A DNA stretch of 64,000 nt from Collinsella sp. AM33-4BH (GCF_003469205.1 NZ_QSIN01000007.1:89428-153427); one strand, 5' to 3'. Shown: positions 16,202-25,578, counted from the first letter of the stretch. Made by a program: numbers and translations. Notes: a model not told the origin generated them from the letters alone.

Positions 16202-17248
16202 CTAATCATAGACGCCCATTTTAAGCAGCGTGAAGGTCGGGGCGCCGTCACCCTGCGCGACGCGGACCGTGCAAGTCTCAGTACGGCCCTTGGATGCGTC
16301 CGCTTGAATTGCGGCGATGAACTGATCCTTTGGCAGGCCGTAGGTACTCTCGGGGATGTCGGAAGGAAGTAACGAACCGCCAGCACTGTAGACCTCATAG
16401 GTGAGCTCGTAGATGTTGTCGCCAAGGTCAGTCACGCCCGTAACGATGGCACACGGCGGGTTGTAATTTCCCTGGCCGTATTCCTGCTTCAGATACAAGT
16501 ACCCGTCATGCGCTTCGGCCGAATCGGCGCGCATCTGCCCACCCGATGCCCTATCAAAGGTCATATCAGCATCCGAGAGCGTCAGACCCGTCAAGCGGTT
16601 GAGTTCCCTATTGATCACATCGGTCGCCATGCGCTGATAGTGACCATTGTCATAGTCACCTTTCTCGATTCGATACGGCGCGTTGTCAATAAAATGGCAC
16701 CAGATAAACTTGACCAGCTTGTATTTCTCGTCATCAGAAAGTCCGTCAGTCGAATCGAAAGCACCTGTCTGATACCAGTCCCGATCGAAGTGTTCCTCCG
16801 TAAAGTTCGACAGGAACAGGTTCGCCGCGGCATAAGTTGCCTGGTCGTTGAGGTCGACTTTTACGCTGCTGCCCGTCTGCTCGGGCTCATCCGCCTCGTC
16901 CTCGTCGGCGGCAGGCTTCTCCTTGGCGCTTCCCTTGTCCTTGTGCTCTGCCGAACCCTCGTCGGACCCAAGTACCGTAATCCGCGATGAATTGCCCTGC
17001 CCAAGCGGACCCAGCACGCCGGTCAGTGCCAGTGCAGCGCCAGCGGCAACCAGCACGCCCGCTACACATATGCCGATAATCACCGCCCGCTTATGCGATT
17101 TCTTTTGCACGGAAGGCATCCCTGCCGCCGGCATCGGCGCGGGCTCAGCAGGCGCGGCCGCCGGAGAAGCAACACCCATGCGCGCCCCGCAGTTCGTGCA
17201 AAAATCGGCTCCGTCGGGCATCTCGGAGCCACACTTGGTGCAAAACAT
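16202..17248 (-). CDS. zinc-ribbon membrane-anchored protein with extracytoplasmic domain
   Basis: A 348-residue protein. Residues 1-25 form a zinc ribbon with two CxxC pairs (FCTKCG and FCTNCG). A Pro/Ala-rich stretch follows, then one membrane helix (AVIIGICVAGVLVAAGAALAL, here 63-83 approximately). After it comes an acidic Lys/Asp/Glu linker and a C-terminal domain of ~220 residues with no motif I recognise. That domain has regularly spaced aromatic residues and no cysteines, which suits an outside location. The start ATG 17248 gives the ribbon at the extreme N-terminus as usual. A TGTTGCGCAACA palindrome lies 67 bases upstream. Function unknown. Confidence 0.82.
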   Translation of the reverse strand: MFCTKCGSEMPDGADFCTNCGARMGVASPAAAPAEPAPMPAAGMPSVQKKSHKRAVIIGICVAGVLVAAGAALALTGVLGPLGQGNSSRITVLGSDEGSAEHKDKGSAKEKPAADEDEADEPEQTGSSVKVDLNDQATYAAANLFLSNFTEEHFDRDWYQTGAFDSTDGLSDDEKYKLVKFIWCHFIDNAPYRIEKGDYDNGHYQRMATDVINRELNRLTGLTLSDADMTFDRASGGQMRADSAEAHDGYLYLKQEYGQGNYNPPCAIVTGVTDLGDNIYELTYEVYSAGGSLLPSDIPESTYGLPKDQFIAAIQADASKGRTETCTVRVAQGDGAPTFTLLKMGVYD

Positions 17249-17366
17249 ATTCGGGTATCCCCTCACAACAAACAGCATCTGTCGCCATCATATTGAGCCT
17301 TCGCGGCCCAAATGTGTTGCGCAACATTGGCCACAGCCTTCGGACGCCGGCAAAACGTGCCGGCCC

Positions 17367-17447
17367 CTACCCCGTCACGCGCACGCTGGGGCAAAGGTCT
17401 GCCAGCGGGCACTCGTCGCACTTGGGCTTGCGGGCGTCGCGCAAACT
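17367..17447 (-). pseudogene. fragment of an endonuclease III (nth) 3' end
   Basis: The minus strand encodes RDARKPKCDECPLADLC followed by PSVRV, Thr-Gly and a stop. This is the C-terminal iron-sulfur loop of Nth and matches the intact gene at 18993 nearly residue for residue. The DNA is only about 80 percent alike, so it is not a fresh duplication. The first cluster cysteine and everything before it are missing. The fragment and the intact 3' end flank the ATPase gene in the same orientation. Confidence 0.85.
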
Positions 17448-17555
17448 GCACGGCTGCCATCAGCATCCGGTCCGCTCACCCAAAACGCGCATGCCCAACG
17501 CCCTCTGCACAAAACAGCCTGAACGGACAGCATCAATTATCAGCTGCCACCTGTG

Positions 17556-17621
17556 CTACTTTGTAATTATGGCAATTCCTACTTTATAGTTGTGGTAACT
17601 TCTAGTTAGCAATTATGGTTG
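17556..17621. repeat. AT-rich tandem repeats upstream of ATPase 1
   Basis: CTACTTTGTAATTATGGCAA (17556 on) and CTACTTTATAGTTGTGGTAA (17579 on) are successive copies with a 23-24-base period; a partial third starts at 17603. The block lies 134-199 bases before the ATPase start. A comparable but sequence-unrelated block precedes the second ATPase at 47812. They may be operators for autoregulation. Confidence 0.65.
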
Positions 17622-17754
17622 TTTTGCCTTGACAATGTGGCAAATCCCGAAGACCTGCCACGAAACCCGGCGGATACCGACAAACTCGTCACGAAGCTTT
17701 CGAACCAAAAGCATGCCTGCGAGCATGCGATGCAAGACACGAAGGGCATTAAAA

Positions 17755-18912
17755 ATGATTGAGCGAACCATGGCCCATAAGCTACGCGACATGTCAGAAT
17801 GGTTCCCCGTCGTCTCGCTTACGGGGCCACGCCAAAGCGGCAAGTCGACTCTCATCAAGGCCGTCTTTCCTGAATATGAATATCTCAACCTCGAGAACCC
17901 GGAAGTCCGTCGCGCCGCACTCGATGATCCCGTCGGCTTTATCAGCAGGCGCCCCGATCATCTAATCATCGACGAAGCCCAATATGCACCGGAGCTGTTC
18001 AGCATGATTCAGGTCGCCTCCGACGAGCGCGGAAGGGCCGGCCAGTATGTATTGTCCGGCTCGCAAAACTTTTTGCTCATGCACAACATCCAGCAATCGC
18101 TTGCCGGGCGCGTCGGCATGCTCAAGCTCCTGCCCCTCTCCTACCAGGAGCTTGGCGATACGCAAATCGCGCTTGACACCTACCTGATTCGCGGGGGATA
18201 CCCACGCATATACGATGCAGGTATCCCCACCGATGTGTTCTTTCAAAATTACCTTATGACCTACGTGGAACGCGACGCGGGCGGCCTTCTCGACGTGCGC
18301 AATCTGAGCTCCTTTAGAAAAATGATCGGACTGTGCGCGGCTTGCGTGGGAGGGCTGCTCAACCTATCAAGACTCGCCGCCGATGTGGGAGTCGCCACGG
18401 CGACGATCAACTCGTGGCTTTCGATCCTGCAATCAAGCTATTTGGTGTTCCTGCTTCAGCCTTATGCCGGAAACATGCGCAAGCGGCTTACCAAAGCGCC
18501 AAAACTGTACTTCTACGACACGGGGCTTCTTTGCCATCTGCTTGGCATTCACGACGAGCGCAGCCTCATGAACCATCCCCTAAGCGGGGAAATTTTCGAA
18601 AACCTCGTTGTCTCGGAACGCCAGAAGGCGTATCTCAACAGAGGTATCGAGCCAACGCTCGCCTTTTATCGCGACGACAGCAAACGAGAGATCGACCTCA
18701 TCGATCTAACAGAGCCGGCTCGCCCTCAGGCGTTCGAAATCAAATCGGGCGCTACCTATCGCGACTCATTCGCTCGACACCTACGCTCCGTTGGTTCCGA
18801 ACTTGGCATTCCCGCAAAGGACCGAGCCGTCGTATATCACGGCTCCGAGAGCTACGATACCGAGGGCGCATCGGTTGTGCCGGCAGAAGAGTTCTTGCTT
18901 CGGGAGCCGTAG
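17755..18912 (+). CDS. DUF4143-type AAA ATPase (AAA_14 family), copy 1
   Basis: A 385-residue protein of the AAA_14/DUF4143 family. It has Walker A GPRQSGKST near residue 22, Walker B HLIIDEAQYAP, a sensor-like VLSGSQNF, and the C-terminal DUF4143 domain with EIDLIDL and FEIKSG, which resembles a restriction-endonuclease-like core. The biological role of the family is not firmly known; these genes are patchily distributed and often look recently acquired. ATG 17755 follows GAAGGG; in-frame codons upstream encode basic low-complexity sequence and are unlikely. The gene lies on the plus strand among minus-strand genes, between a 3' fragment of nth and intact nth. Confidence 0.85.
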   Translation: MIERTMAHKLRDMSEWFPVVSLTGPRQSGKSTLIKAVFPEYEYLNLENPEVRRAALDDPVGFISRRPDHLIIDEAQYAPELFSMIQVASDERGRAGQYVLSGSQNFLLMHNIQQSLAGRVGMLKLLPLSYQELGDTQIALDTYLIRGGYPRIYDAGIPTDVFFQNYLMTYVERDAGGLLDVRNLSSFRKMIGLCAACVGGLLNLSRLAADVGVATATINSWLSILQSSYLVFLLQPYAGNMRKRLTKAPKLYFYDTGLLCHLLGIHDERSLMNHPLSGEIFENLVVSERQKAYLNRGIEPTLAFYRDDSKREIDLIDLTEPARPQAFEIKSGATYRDSFARHLRSVGSELGIPAKDRAVVYHGSESYDTEGASVVPAEEFLLREP

Positions 18913-18992
18913 CGAGCGTCGCGGGAACCGGCCACGCCTTGATTTGTGCAGCTTGGAGGCACGCAAGGGCGGAGGCGTCACGCCCTTGCAGT

Positions 18993-19655
18993 CTAGCTCA
19001 CCCGTACGCTGGGACACAAATCTGCCAGCGGACACTCGTCACACTTGGGCTTACGGGCATCGCAAATCTCGCGGCCAAAGGTGATCCACTGGTGATTGAC
19101 CGACTCCCAATACTCGTGCGGCAAGATCTTGAGCAGATCCTGCTCGGTCTTGAGCGGCTCTTTGGCGTGCGTCTTGGGACTCAGCATCAGGCGGTGCGCG
19201 ATGCGGTTGACGTGCGTATCCACCGCGATGCCTTCCACGATGCCGTACCCCACGTTGAGCACGATGTTCGCCGTCTTGCGTCCCACGCCCGGCAGCTTGA
19301 CGAGCTCCTTCATGTCGGCCGGTACCTCGCCGCCGTAGTCGGCAACGATCATCTGCGCGGCCTCCACGGCATGCTTGGCCTTACTCTTATAAAAGCCGAG
19401 TGACTTAATGGTGTCCGCCACGTCGGCCACACTTGCTCCGGCCATGGCCTCGGGCGTGGGCCACTGGGCAAACAGTTGGGGCGTCACCTTGTTGACCTGT
19501 GCGTCGGTCGTCTGAGCCGAGAGCAGTACCGCGATGAGCAGCCTAAAGGGATTCTCGTGGTCCAAGAAACACTCGACCGGTCCATAGCGGCGGTTGAGGC
19601 GCTCGCACACCTCAACGGCGCGTTCGCGTTTGGCGGCATTGGTCTCGCGTGGCAT
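18993..19655 (-). CDS. nth: endonuclease III
   Basis: A 220-residue bifunctional DNA glycosylase/AP lyase that removes oxidised pyrimidines. The helix-hairpin-helix is LPGVGRKTANIVLNVGYG with the catalytic Lys, and the catalytic Asp lies in VDTHVNRIAHRL. The [4Fe-4S] cluster ligands have the C-x6-C-x2-C-x5-C pattern (CDARKPKC, then DECPLADLC). ATG 19655 follows AGGAG; nine in-frame codons further upstream lack a ribosome site. The gene ends directly at the edge of the inserted ATPase segment, and a second copy of its last ~75 bases lies on the far side of that segment. Confidence 0.96.
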   Translation of the reverse strand: MPRETNAAKRERAVEVCERLNRRYGPVECFLDHENPFRLLIAVLLSAQTTDAQVNKVTPQLFAQWPTPEAMAGASVADVADTIKSLGFYKSKAKHAVEAAQMIVADYGGEVPADMKELVKLPGVGRKTANIVLNVGYGIVEGIAVDTHVNRIAHRLMLSPKTHAKEPLKTEQDLLKILPHEYWESVNHQWITFGREICDARKPKCDECPLADLCPSVRVS

Positions 19656-19718
19656 AACGACTCCTCGACTCGGCAGAAACATAACTTCACGGAAACGATT
19701 GTCCCACGTACAGGGGCC

Positions 19719-21521
19719 TTAAGCCTCCAAAAATGCGCCGGTCTGGCGGCTCCACAGGCTTGCGTATTCGCCGCCCGCCTCGACGAGCTGAGCATGCGTA
19801 CCGTCCTCGACAATCTCGCCGTCCGCCAGCACCACGATGCGGTCGAGCGCCGCCACGGTGGACAGGCGATGCGCCACCACAATGGAGGTGCGGCCGCGCA
19901 TCAGGTTCTCGAGCGCCTCCTGCACCAGCGCCTCAGACTCGCTATCGAGGGCAGACGTCGCCTCGTCGAGCACCAGAATCGGTGCGTCGGTGAGGATGGC
20001 ACGGGCGATGGCCACACGCTGGCGCTGGCCGCCCGAAAGCTTGACGCCGCGCTCGCCCACCATGGTGTCGAAGCCACGGGGCAGGCGGTCGATGAACTCC
20101 AGGGCATTGGCCAGGCGCGCGGCCTCGCGGATCTGCTCGTCAGTGGCGCCCGCGCGGCCGTAGGCGATATTCTCGCGAATGGAGCGGTGGAACAGCAGCG
20201 CCTCCTGCGGCACGTAGGCAACCTGGCGGCGCAGGCTCTGCTGCGTGCAGCGCGAGACGTCCTGACCGTCCACGAGCACGCAGCCGTCCTGCACGTCGTC
20301 CAGGCGCAGCAACAGCTTGGTGAGCGTCGTCTTGCCCGAGCCCGATTTGCCCACCAGGCCCACGCGCTGGCCCGCCGCCACATGGAGCGTCAGGTCGTCG
20401 AACACGCTCTCGCCCGCCGCGGCATCACGGTATGCAAAGCTCAGGTGCTCAAAATCAATCGCGCCCTCGCGCACCTTGAGCTCGGGGGCGTTCTCGTCGT
20501 CTGCCACCAGACGCGGCTCGTCCAGCACGCGCGTCATCTCGGCCGCATCGCCCAGCGCGCGGTTGATGCGCTGCATCATGGAGCTCACGTAGTTCAGGCG
20601 CATGGTGAGGTTATACGTGTAGGTAAAGATCATGACGAGCGCACCGGCAGAGATGCCAAACCACGCGTTGCCGCCCGCCACGAACACACTCACCACGGCC
20701 ATGGTGATGACGATGAGGCCCGAGGTCGTAAAGTTGCGCTGCATCATGGCGTGCATCGAAACCGTCTCAGCGTCGCGCGCGGCACGATCGGCGGTGTCGA
20801 ACAGATCGCGTTCAAAGTCCTCTCGCCCGCAGGTCTTGACGGCCAAGATGTTCGTGACCGCGTCGGACAGCACACCCGAGAGCTTATTCTGCGCGGCGGA
20901 CGTCGCGGCCGAAAGTGGCATGATGCGCTTGTACATAAGCCAGACAAACGCAATGTAGACGACCATGATGCCCACCAGGATCACGGTAAATGTGGGCACC
21001 ACCGGAGCGAGTGCGGCCACGGTGCAGATGACCGAGGTGATGGTGGGGACGAGCGAATACACCGTCACGTCGACCAAGCCCGTATAGCCGCTCATAAAAC
21101 GGCTCGTCTGGCTGACGAGCGACCCGCCAAAGCGGCTGGTGTGAAATGTCATGGATTGATTGGAAAGCGTGTCAAAGCACAGGCGCGCCAGGTGGTAGTT
21201 GCCCGCAATCTCGAGCTTGTAGACGGTGTAGTCCTGCAGCTTGGAGAGGATTTGACCCACCAGGTTAACGAGCACGAGCGCCAGAATGTAAGGGCCAAAG
21301 ACCTCGAATACTTGATCGCCTGCCACGGGGCCGGCCTGAACGCGGTCGACGATGAGGGCCATCACGTAGGTGTTGGCAAACGTGAGCAAAAAGATGTAGC
21401 CCGCCGACGAGAACACCGAGAGAAAGACGATCAGCGGCTGCGTGCGCGTGACATCCCAAAAACGCTGCAGCGTGCGGCGCACGGTTGAGCGTTTGAGCGG
21501 GCTGGTGCTTCTCTGAGACAT
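19719..21521 (-). CDS. ABC transporter, fused permease and ATPase (exporter type)
   Basis: A 600-residue half-transporter with six membrane helices in residues ~35-320 and a C-terminal ATPase. Walker A is GKSGSGKTT, the Q-loop is YVPQEALLF, the signature [14 protein letters not shown], Walker [13 protein letters not shown] and the H-loop VVAHRLSTV. It resembles lipid A/multidrug (MsbA-like) exporters and would act as a homodimer or with another half. ATG 21521 follows GAAAGGAAG. It is located between nth and rmuC, 63 bases upstream of nth. The substrate cannot be inferred from the motifs. Confidence 0.92.
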   Translation of the reverse strand: MSQRSTSPLKRSTVRRTLQRFWDVTRTQPLIVFLSVFSSAGYIFLLTFANTYVMALIVDRVQAGPVAGDQVFEVFGPYILALVLVNLVGQILSKLQDYTVYKLEIAGNYHLARLCFDTLSNQSMTFHTSRFGGSLVSQTSRFMSGYTGLVDVTVYSLVPTITSVICTVAALAPVVPTFTVILVGIMVVYIAFVWLMYKRIMPLSAATSAAQNKLSGVLSDAVTNILAVKTCGREDFERDLFDTADRAARDAETVSMHAMMQRNFTTSGLIVITMAVVSVFVAGGNAWFGISAGALVMIFTYTYNLTMRLNYVSSMMQRINRALGDAAEMTRVLDEPRLVADDENAPELKVREGAIDFEHLSFAYRDAAAGESVFDDLTLHVAAGQRVGLVGKSGSGKTTLTKLLLRLDDVQDGCVLVDGQDVSRCTQQSLRRQVAYVPQEALLFHRSIRENIAYGRAGATDEQIREAARLANALEFIDRLPRGFDTMVGERGVKLSGGQRQRVAIARAILTDAPILVLDEATSALDSESEALVQEALENLMRGRTSIVVAHRLSTVAALDRIVVLADGEIVEDGTHAQLVEAGGEYASLWSRQTGAFLEA

Positions 21522-21599
21522 GGGCTTCCTTTCGCGTCTGATAGGGCGAAAGGCCATTGTTGCACATTAAAGTGCGCTTTAGGCAAGTGCGTTGTGAAA

Positions 21600-21633
21600 C
21601 ACGGCGGGGCGCCTGCGCAGACGCCCCGCCGTC
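21600..21633 (-). terminator. terminator of rmuC
   Basis: On the minus strand ACGGCGGGGCG and its complement close a GC-rich hairpin around TGCGC just past the rmuC stop (21642). Only a weak T tract (GTTTC) follows, so the call rests mainly on stem strength and position. Confidence 0.65.
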
Positions 21634-21641
21634 AAGTGCCG

Positions 21642-22997
21642 CTAGTCCTCGTCTTCTTGGTCTGCAAGCAGGCCCGCGGACGTGAGCCCCAAGATCTCGT
21701 CGGCCTCCACGGCATCTTCCAGCGCGTCGATATCCTTGAGCTTTCGCTCCATAACGTTGGTGCGCGTGGTGATGATGCCCTCGACCGTTTTGCCCGCGGT
21801 CTCGATCTGCTGTTGGGCGCGACGCAGTGCTGCCTGGTAACGTGGCAGCTCGGCCTTGACGGCGGAAAGTACGCGCAGCACGTCATCGGTGCGTTTTTGC
21901 AACTTAAACGTCTGGTAGCTCATCTGCAGGCTGTTGAGGATGGCGGCCATGGTGCTGGGGCCGGCAACGTTGACGTGATAGTCGCGGCCCAGGGTCTCGA
22001 TAAGCCCGGGACGGCTGACGACCTCGGCATACAGGCCCTCAAACGGCACGAACAGAATGCCAAAGTTGGTCGTCGCGGGCACGCTCAGGTACTTTTCGCA
22101 GATGTCCTTGGCCTCGCGTTTGACCATCGCATCGAGCGTCTTGCGCGCAGCGGCGACGGCCTCCGCGTCGCCCGACTCCTGGGCGTCGAGCAGATGCTCG
22201 TACGCATCACCCGGGAATTTGGAGTCAATCGGCAGCAGCACGGGGTCGCCCTCGTCTACCGGCAGCTTGACGGCAAACTCAACACGCTCCGAGGCGCCGG
22301 GCTTGGTGGCAACGTTTTCCAGATACTGATCGGGTGTGAGGATATCCGCCAGAATCGCGCCCAGCTGCACCTCGCCCAAAATGCCACGCGCCTTGACGTT
22401 GCCCAGCACGCGCTTAAGGTCGCCCACGCCGGTGGCAATGGACTGCATATCGCCCAACCCCTTGTACACGGCCTCGAGCTGGTCGCTCACCTGCTTAAAC
22501 GATGCGGACAGGCGGTCGTTGAGCGTACGGGAGAGCTTCTCGTCCACCGTCGCGCGCATCTGATCGAGCTGCACGTTGTTGTCTTTGCGGATGGCGCCCA
22601 GCTGAGCATCGACCGTCTCGCGCACCTTGTCCAGGCGATGCTCGATGCCCTCGCGATTGGCGCCGAGCTGTTGGGCCGTCTCACGGCGCAGGTCATCCAT
22701 CCGGTCACCAGCTTGCGAGAACTCGCGTGCGATGGCCAGGTAACGTTGCTGCTCCACGGCCGCATCGGTCGTCTGCTGCTGCGCGATGGCATTGGCCGTG
22801 CGGCGTGTTTCGGCCAGCGCGACGTTCAGGGCATCGAGCGCGTTGTTGGCCTGCTCGAGTGCTGCCAGCGTTTCCGCGCTACTGTCGCCACGCTCCCGCA
22901 ACTCGGCACGAAGGCCCTTGAGCTGCAGGGCACAGGCCGCAGCGACCCCCACCGCCACCAAAGCAATCACAATAAGTGCAATATCAATTGCAGACAT
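21642..22997 (-). CDS. rmuC: RmuC-family DNA recombination protein
   Basis: A 451-residue RmuC protein. Residues 4-25 form an N-terminal membrane anchor (IDIALIVIALVAVGVAAACAL). A long coiled coil follows to about residue 190, then the conserved RmuC nuclease-like domain. This contains VGDLKRVLGNVKARGILGEVQL, PIDSKFPGDAYEHL and FVPFEGLYAEV. In E. coli RmuC limits inversion at short inverted repeats, which is notable given how many inverted repeats this window holds. ATG 22997 follows GCGGAG; a further ATG 33 bases upstream is possible. The acidic C-terminus (DQEDED) is typical. Confidence 0.93.
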   Translation of the reverse strand: MSAIDIALIVIALVAVGVAAACALQLKGLRAELRERGDSSAETLAALEQANNALDALNVALAETRRTANAIAQQQTTDAAVEQQRYLAIAREFSQAGDRMDDLRRETAQQLGANREGIEHRLDKVRETVDAQLGAIRKDNNVQLDQMRATVDEKLSRTLNDRLSASFKQVSDQLEAVYKGLGDMQSIATGVGDLKRVLGNVKARGILGEVQLGAILADILTPDQYLENVATKPGASERVEFAVKLPVDEGDPVLLPIDSKFPGDAYEHLLDAQESGDAEAVAAARKTLDAMVKREAKDICEKYLSVPATTNFGILFVPFEGLYAEVVSRPGLIETLGRDYHVNVAGPSTMAAILNSLQMSYQTFKLQKRTDDVLRVLSAVKAELPRYQAALRRAQQQIETAGKTVEGIITTRTNVMERKLKDIDALEDAVEADEILGLTSAGLLADQEDED

Positions 22998-23121
22998 AAA
23001 CTCCGCCCAACAAACCCAATCGATCATCAATCAAAACCGCGATCAATCTTACCCCGCCACACACACGGATCACTCACTGCCTTGCAGACAAATTTCTCTT
23101 AGAGCCGCGGACGCTAAAACG

Positions 23122-23556
23122 CTAACTCTCCCAGCCGGCGCGGATGGTTGTTATGACGTCATCTAGGCGCTGGCCCAGGGCCGCTAGATGTTGGAGCACC
23201 TCGTTGGGCGATGCACCGTTGAGGATGCACGTGAGGGCATACGACGCCAGAAAGATGGCCGCAAGCCCCAACGGGATGAGCACGATCATCGCCAACGTAC
23301 GCAGGCGCTGGGCCCAGCGACGGCGACGCGCACGATGCTTGTCGAACGCGAGCTCCTGCGCATATGAATCTTGCTGTACGGAATAGGCCTCTGGCGCCGA
23401 TTCACACCCGGGCACAGCTGCAGGTACAGCAGCGGGCACGACGTTTTGCACGGGCGCCTGGTTGGCAACCCCTTGTATTTGCATCTCCATGAGTCGTTGC
23501 TGCTGACGCAGCATGCGCTCAGCTTGTTGCTGCGGAGTCTCAAGAAACAGATCCAT
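23122..23556 (-). CDS. small membrane protein of unknown function
   Basis: A 144-residue protein not recognised as a known family. The first ~35 residues are rich in Gln and Met (PQQQAERMLRQQQRLMEMQ) and probably helical. A Pro/Ala/Val linker and an Arg-rich segment (HRARRRRWAQRL) lead into one long membrane helix (LAMIVLIPLGLAAIFLASYAL). A short amphipathic tail follows. The positive segment before the helix suggests a cytoplasmic N-terminus. ATG 23556 follows GGAGG by five bases. It lies between rmuC and rubrerythrin with its own intergenic spaces. Confidence 0.72.
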   Translation of the reverse strand: MDLFLETPQQQAERMLRQQQRLMEMQIQGVANQAPVQNVVPAAVPAAVPGCESAPEAYSVQQDSYAQELAFDKHRARRRRWAQRLRTLAMIVLIPLGLAAIFLASYALTCILNGASPNEVLQHLAALGQRLDDVITTIRAGWES

Positions 23557-23997
23557 GCTGGCCTCCAAAATCGGAGCATTCGACGCTTACGACCAGCATC
23601 CCGCACCGCCATGACCGCGACAACGCAATCGCCGGCAATAGCCACAAAGTTTCTTTTGCTCAAAAGCTGTCGAAAAGCTCAACAACTCCCCTACCAGCAC
23701 TTTCTCTGAGCTTTTTTCGCCAACAATCTTTTGGCCTTCCACCCTCACGCCAACTGACCAAAATCTAACCAATAGCTTGACGAAAATTGTGGAGACCGGG
23801 ACCCCACAAAAACGTGCCGCCCCAAAAAGGGGCGGCACACAACCTTTTTTATCAGCTTTTCTGTATCGAGCACGCGACGACCCAACGCCGGAGCGCAAGG
23901 CGGGGAAATACCTTTGCCTCGCGCGACTCTGCGAAGCCGTGAGCGAGAGGGAAAGGTATTTCCCCGCCCTGCGCTCCGCAGCAGCCAGCGCCAAGCG
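23557..23997. repeat. intergenic region with a long hairpin (arms 23889-23915 and 23952-23978)
   Basis: No convincing gene lies in these 441 bases. CGGAGCGCAAGGCGGGGAAA at the left and its continuation ATACCTTT are complementary to 23952-23978 over 27 bases with one mismatch; the 36-base loop has further partial pairing. It lies immediately past the rubrerythrin stop (23998) and ahead of a terminator-like stem at 23813-23838. Confidence 0.8.
23813..23838. terminator. bidirectional terminator-like stem
   Basis: GTGCCGCCCC and GGGGCGGCAC pair exactly around AAAAA. A T-run follows in the plus direction (CCTTTTTT, a few bases on), and GTTTTTG follows in the minus direction. It probably ends the rubrerythrin transcript. 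Confidence 0.75.
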
Positions 23998-24537
23998 CTA
24001 GTAGTTCACCACCTGCTCCTCAAAGTACGCCTTGGGGTGGTTACACACCGGGCACACCTCAGGTGCCTCGGCACCAACGTGCAGATGTCCGCAGTTCAGG
24101 CACTTCCACACCTTCACGCCCTCGCGCTCAAACACCTCGCCCGACTCGATGCGCTCGACGAGCTTGTTGTAGCGCTCCTCGTGGGCCTTCTCGACGGCGG
24201 CGACACCACGGAACTTTGCGGCAATCTCGGCAAAGCCCTCTTCCTCGGCGGTCTTGGCAAACTCGTCGTACATCGTGGTCCACTCGTAGTTCTCACCCGC
24301 GGCGGCATCGCGCAGATTGTCCAGGGTATCGGGGACGGCGCCATCGTGCAGATACTTAAACCACAGTTTGGCGTGCTCGGACTCGTTGCCAGCCGTCTCG
24401 GCAAAGATGTTCGAGATCTGAACGTAGCCGTCCTTCTTTGCCTTGGAGGCATAGTAGCGATACTTGGTGTGTGCCTGGGACTCACCGGCAAAAGCGGTCT
24501 CGAGGTTCTTCTTGGTTTGGGAATTCTCAAAATCCAT
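23998..24537 (-). CDS. rbr: rubrerythrin
   Basis: A 179-residue protein with a ferritin-like di-iron domain (residues ~1-135) and a C-terminal rubredoxin-like domain. Iron ligands lie in [24 protein letters not shown] and the ERYNKL region with AVEKAHEER. The C-terminus has two cysteine pairs, [10 protein letters not shown] and [11 protein letters not shown]. Rubrerythrin reduces hydrogen peroxide with electrons from rubredoxin or NADH-dependent donors and is typical of strict anaerobes. ATG 24537 follows GAAGGGAAG. It stands alone next to the long hairpin at 23889-23978. Confidence 0.95.
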   Translation of the reverse strand: MDFENSQTKKNLETAFAGESQAHTKYRYYASKAKKDGYVQISNIFAETAGNESEHAKLWFKYLHDGAVPDTLDNLRDAAAGENYEWTTMYDEFAKTAEEEGFAEIAAKFRGVAAVEKAHEERYNKLVERIESGEVFEREGVKVWKCLNCGHLHVGAEAPEVCPVCNHPKAYFEEQVVNY

Positions 24538-24651
24538 AGGTGTACTTCCCTTCAACGCATGCCGCCCGTAGGCTTCGAGCGGCCTCGTCTTTAGGATGCC
24601 CTCATGTCGGAAATCTAAACCTTACAATCCTGTTCTTCAGATTTCCACGGG

Positions 24652-25557
24652 CTAAATGCTCAGCCAGCGATCGCCCTCGGCTCGGCAAAAGCCCTCACGC
24701 TCCAGGTCGGCCAGAATGCCCGCGACAAGCTCGCGCTCGACCGGCCCGCGCCCAGCCGCCGCTTCCATATCGTTAACGCCCACCACGGCATCAGCAAGCG
24801 TAATCCCCGCCGGTTGGCCATCGCGCGCTGCCAGCAACATGCGCACGATATGCGCGCGCTTTTGGCGACGTGAGCCCTCAAACTTTGATTGACGGCTATA
24901 GCCCGCCGAGCGCCTGGACGGATTGGGCAACGTCTTTTTTAGATATGCGCCGTAGTCCAGCAACGCGTAATACCACGCGCGCGGCGTGTCGGCATCATCG
25001 AGCGGCACGGCAAAGGGAGCGATCTCGTCGGTCGCCGCACCGGGGACCGCCGGACAGGCCGCCTGAATCAGCGGCACCAGCTCGCGGTCGGGAACAGCCG
25101 GTACATCGGGAAAGAAGTGATGCAGAAAGACCGTGCGCACGTTGGTCTCCAGATACACGCCTGGAAGGTCAAACGCAAACGACCGGATACCTTGCGCCGT
25201 TGCCGGGCCAATACCAGGCAGAGCGACCAAGTCACGCGTCTCACGCGGAAACTCACCGTCCCAGTCCTCCACAACGCGCTGAGCGGCCTTGTGGAGCGCC
25301 AGAGCGCGTCGGTTGTAGCCCATGCCCTGCCAAGCGTCCAAAACATCGGAAGGCGCGGCTTGGGCAAGCGCCTGCACGGTCGGAAAGCGATCGAGCCACG
25401 CCGGCATACGCGTCTCCACGCGTGGCACCTGTGTTTGCTGCAACATGACCTCGGAAAGCCAAATGATGTACGGATCGCGCGTGCGGCGCCACGGAAGGTC
25501 GCGATAACGCAGGACCCCTTCCGAACGAATCATCGAACGAAAGGGGTCCTGAATCAT
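24652..25557 (-). CDS. mutY: MutY-like A/G-specific adenine glycosylase, cluster-less form
   Basis: A 301-residue HhH-GPD glycosylase. WLSEVMLQQTQV carries the catalytic Glu of MutY, and LPGIGPATAQGIRSFAF is the helix-hairpin-helix. The usual catalytic Asp position reads Glu (LETNVRTVF in place of the common LDGNVxRVL). The iron-sulfur cysteine loop is absent: the region reads NPSRRSAGYSRQSKFEGS. The usual NUDIX-like 8-oxoG-reading C-terminal domain is replaced by ~90 residues that look like a small winged domain. I recall similar cluster-less proteins annotated as MutY in other Gram-positives. ATG 25557 follows AAGGAG. It lies between Rrf2 and rubrerythrin. Confidence 0.82.
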   Translation of the reverse strand: MIQDPFRSMIRSEGVLRYRDLPWRRTRDPYIIWLSEVMLQQTQVPRVETRMPAWLDRFPTVQALAQAAPSDVLDAWQGMGYNRRALALHKAAQRVVEDWDGEFPRETRDLVALPGIGPATAQGIRSFAFDLPGVYLETNVRTVFLHHFFPDVPAVPDRELVPLIQAACPAVPGAATDEIAPFAVPLDDADTPRAWYYALLDYGAYLKKTLPNPSRRSAGYSRQSKFEGSRRQKRAHIVRMLLAARDGQPAGITLADAVVGVNDMEAAAGRGPVERELVAGILADLEREGFCRAEGDRWLSI

Positions 25558-25578
25558 ATCTATGCTCCTTATGCGGCG

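Larger units (their letters stand above)
17249..17754. other. intergenic region between the zinc-ribbon gene and ATPase 1
   Basis: These 506 bases hold a 12-bp palindrome TGTTGCGCAACA (17315-17326), a remnant of an nth 3' end (17367-17447) and AT-rich tandem repeats (17556-17621). The rest shows no convincing gene. Composition drops from GC-rich to AT-rich at about 17530. Confidence 0.7.
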
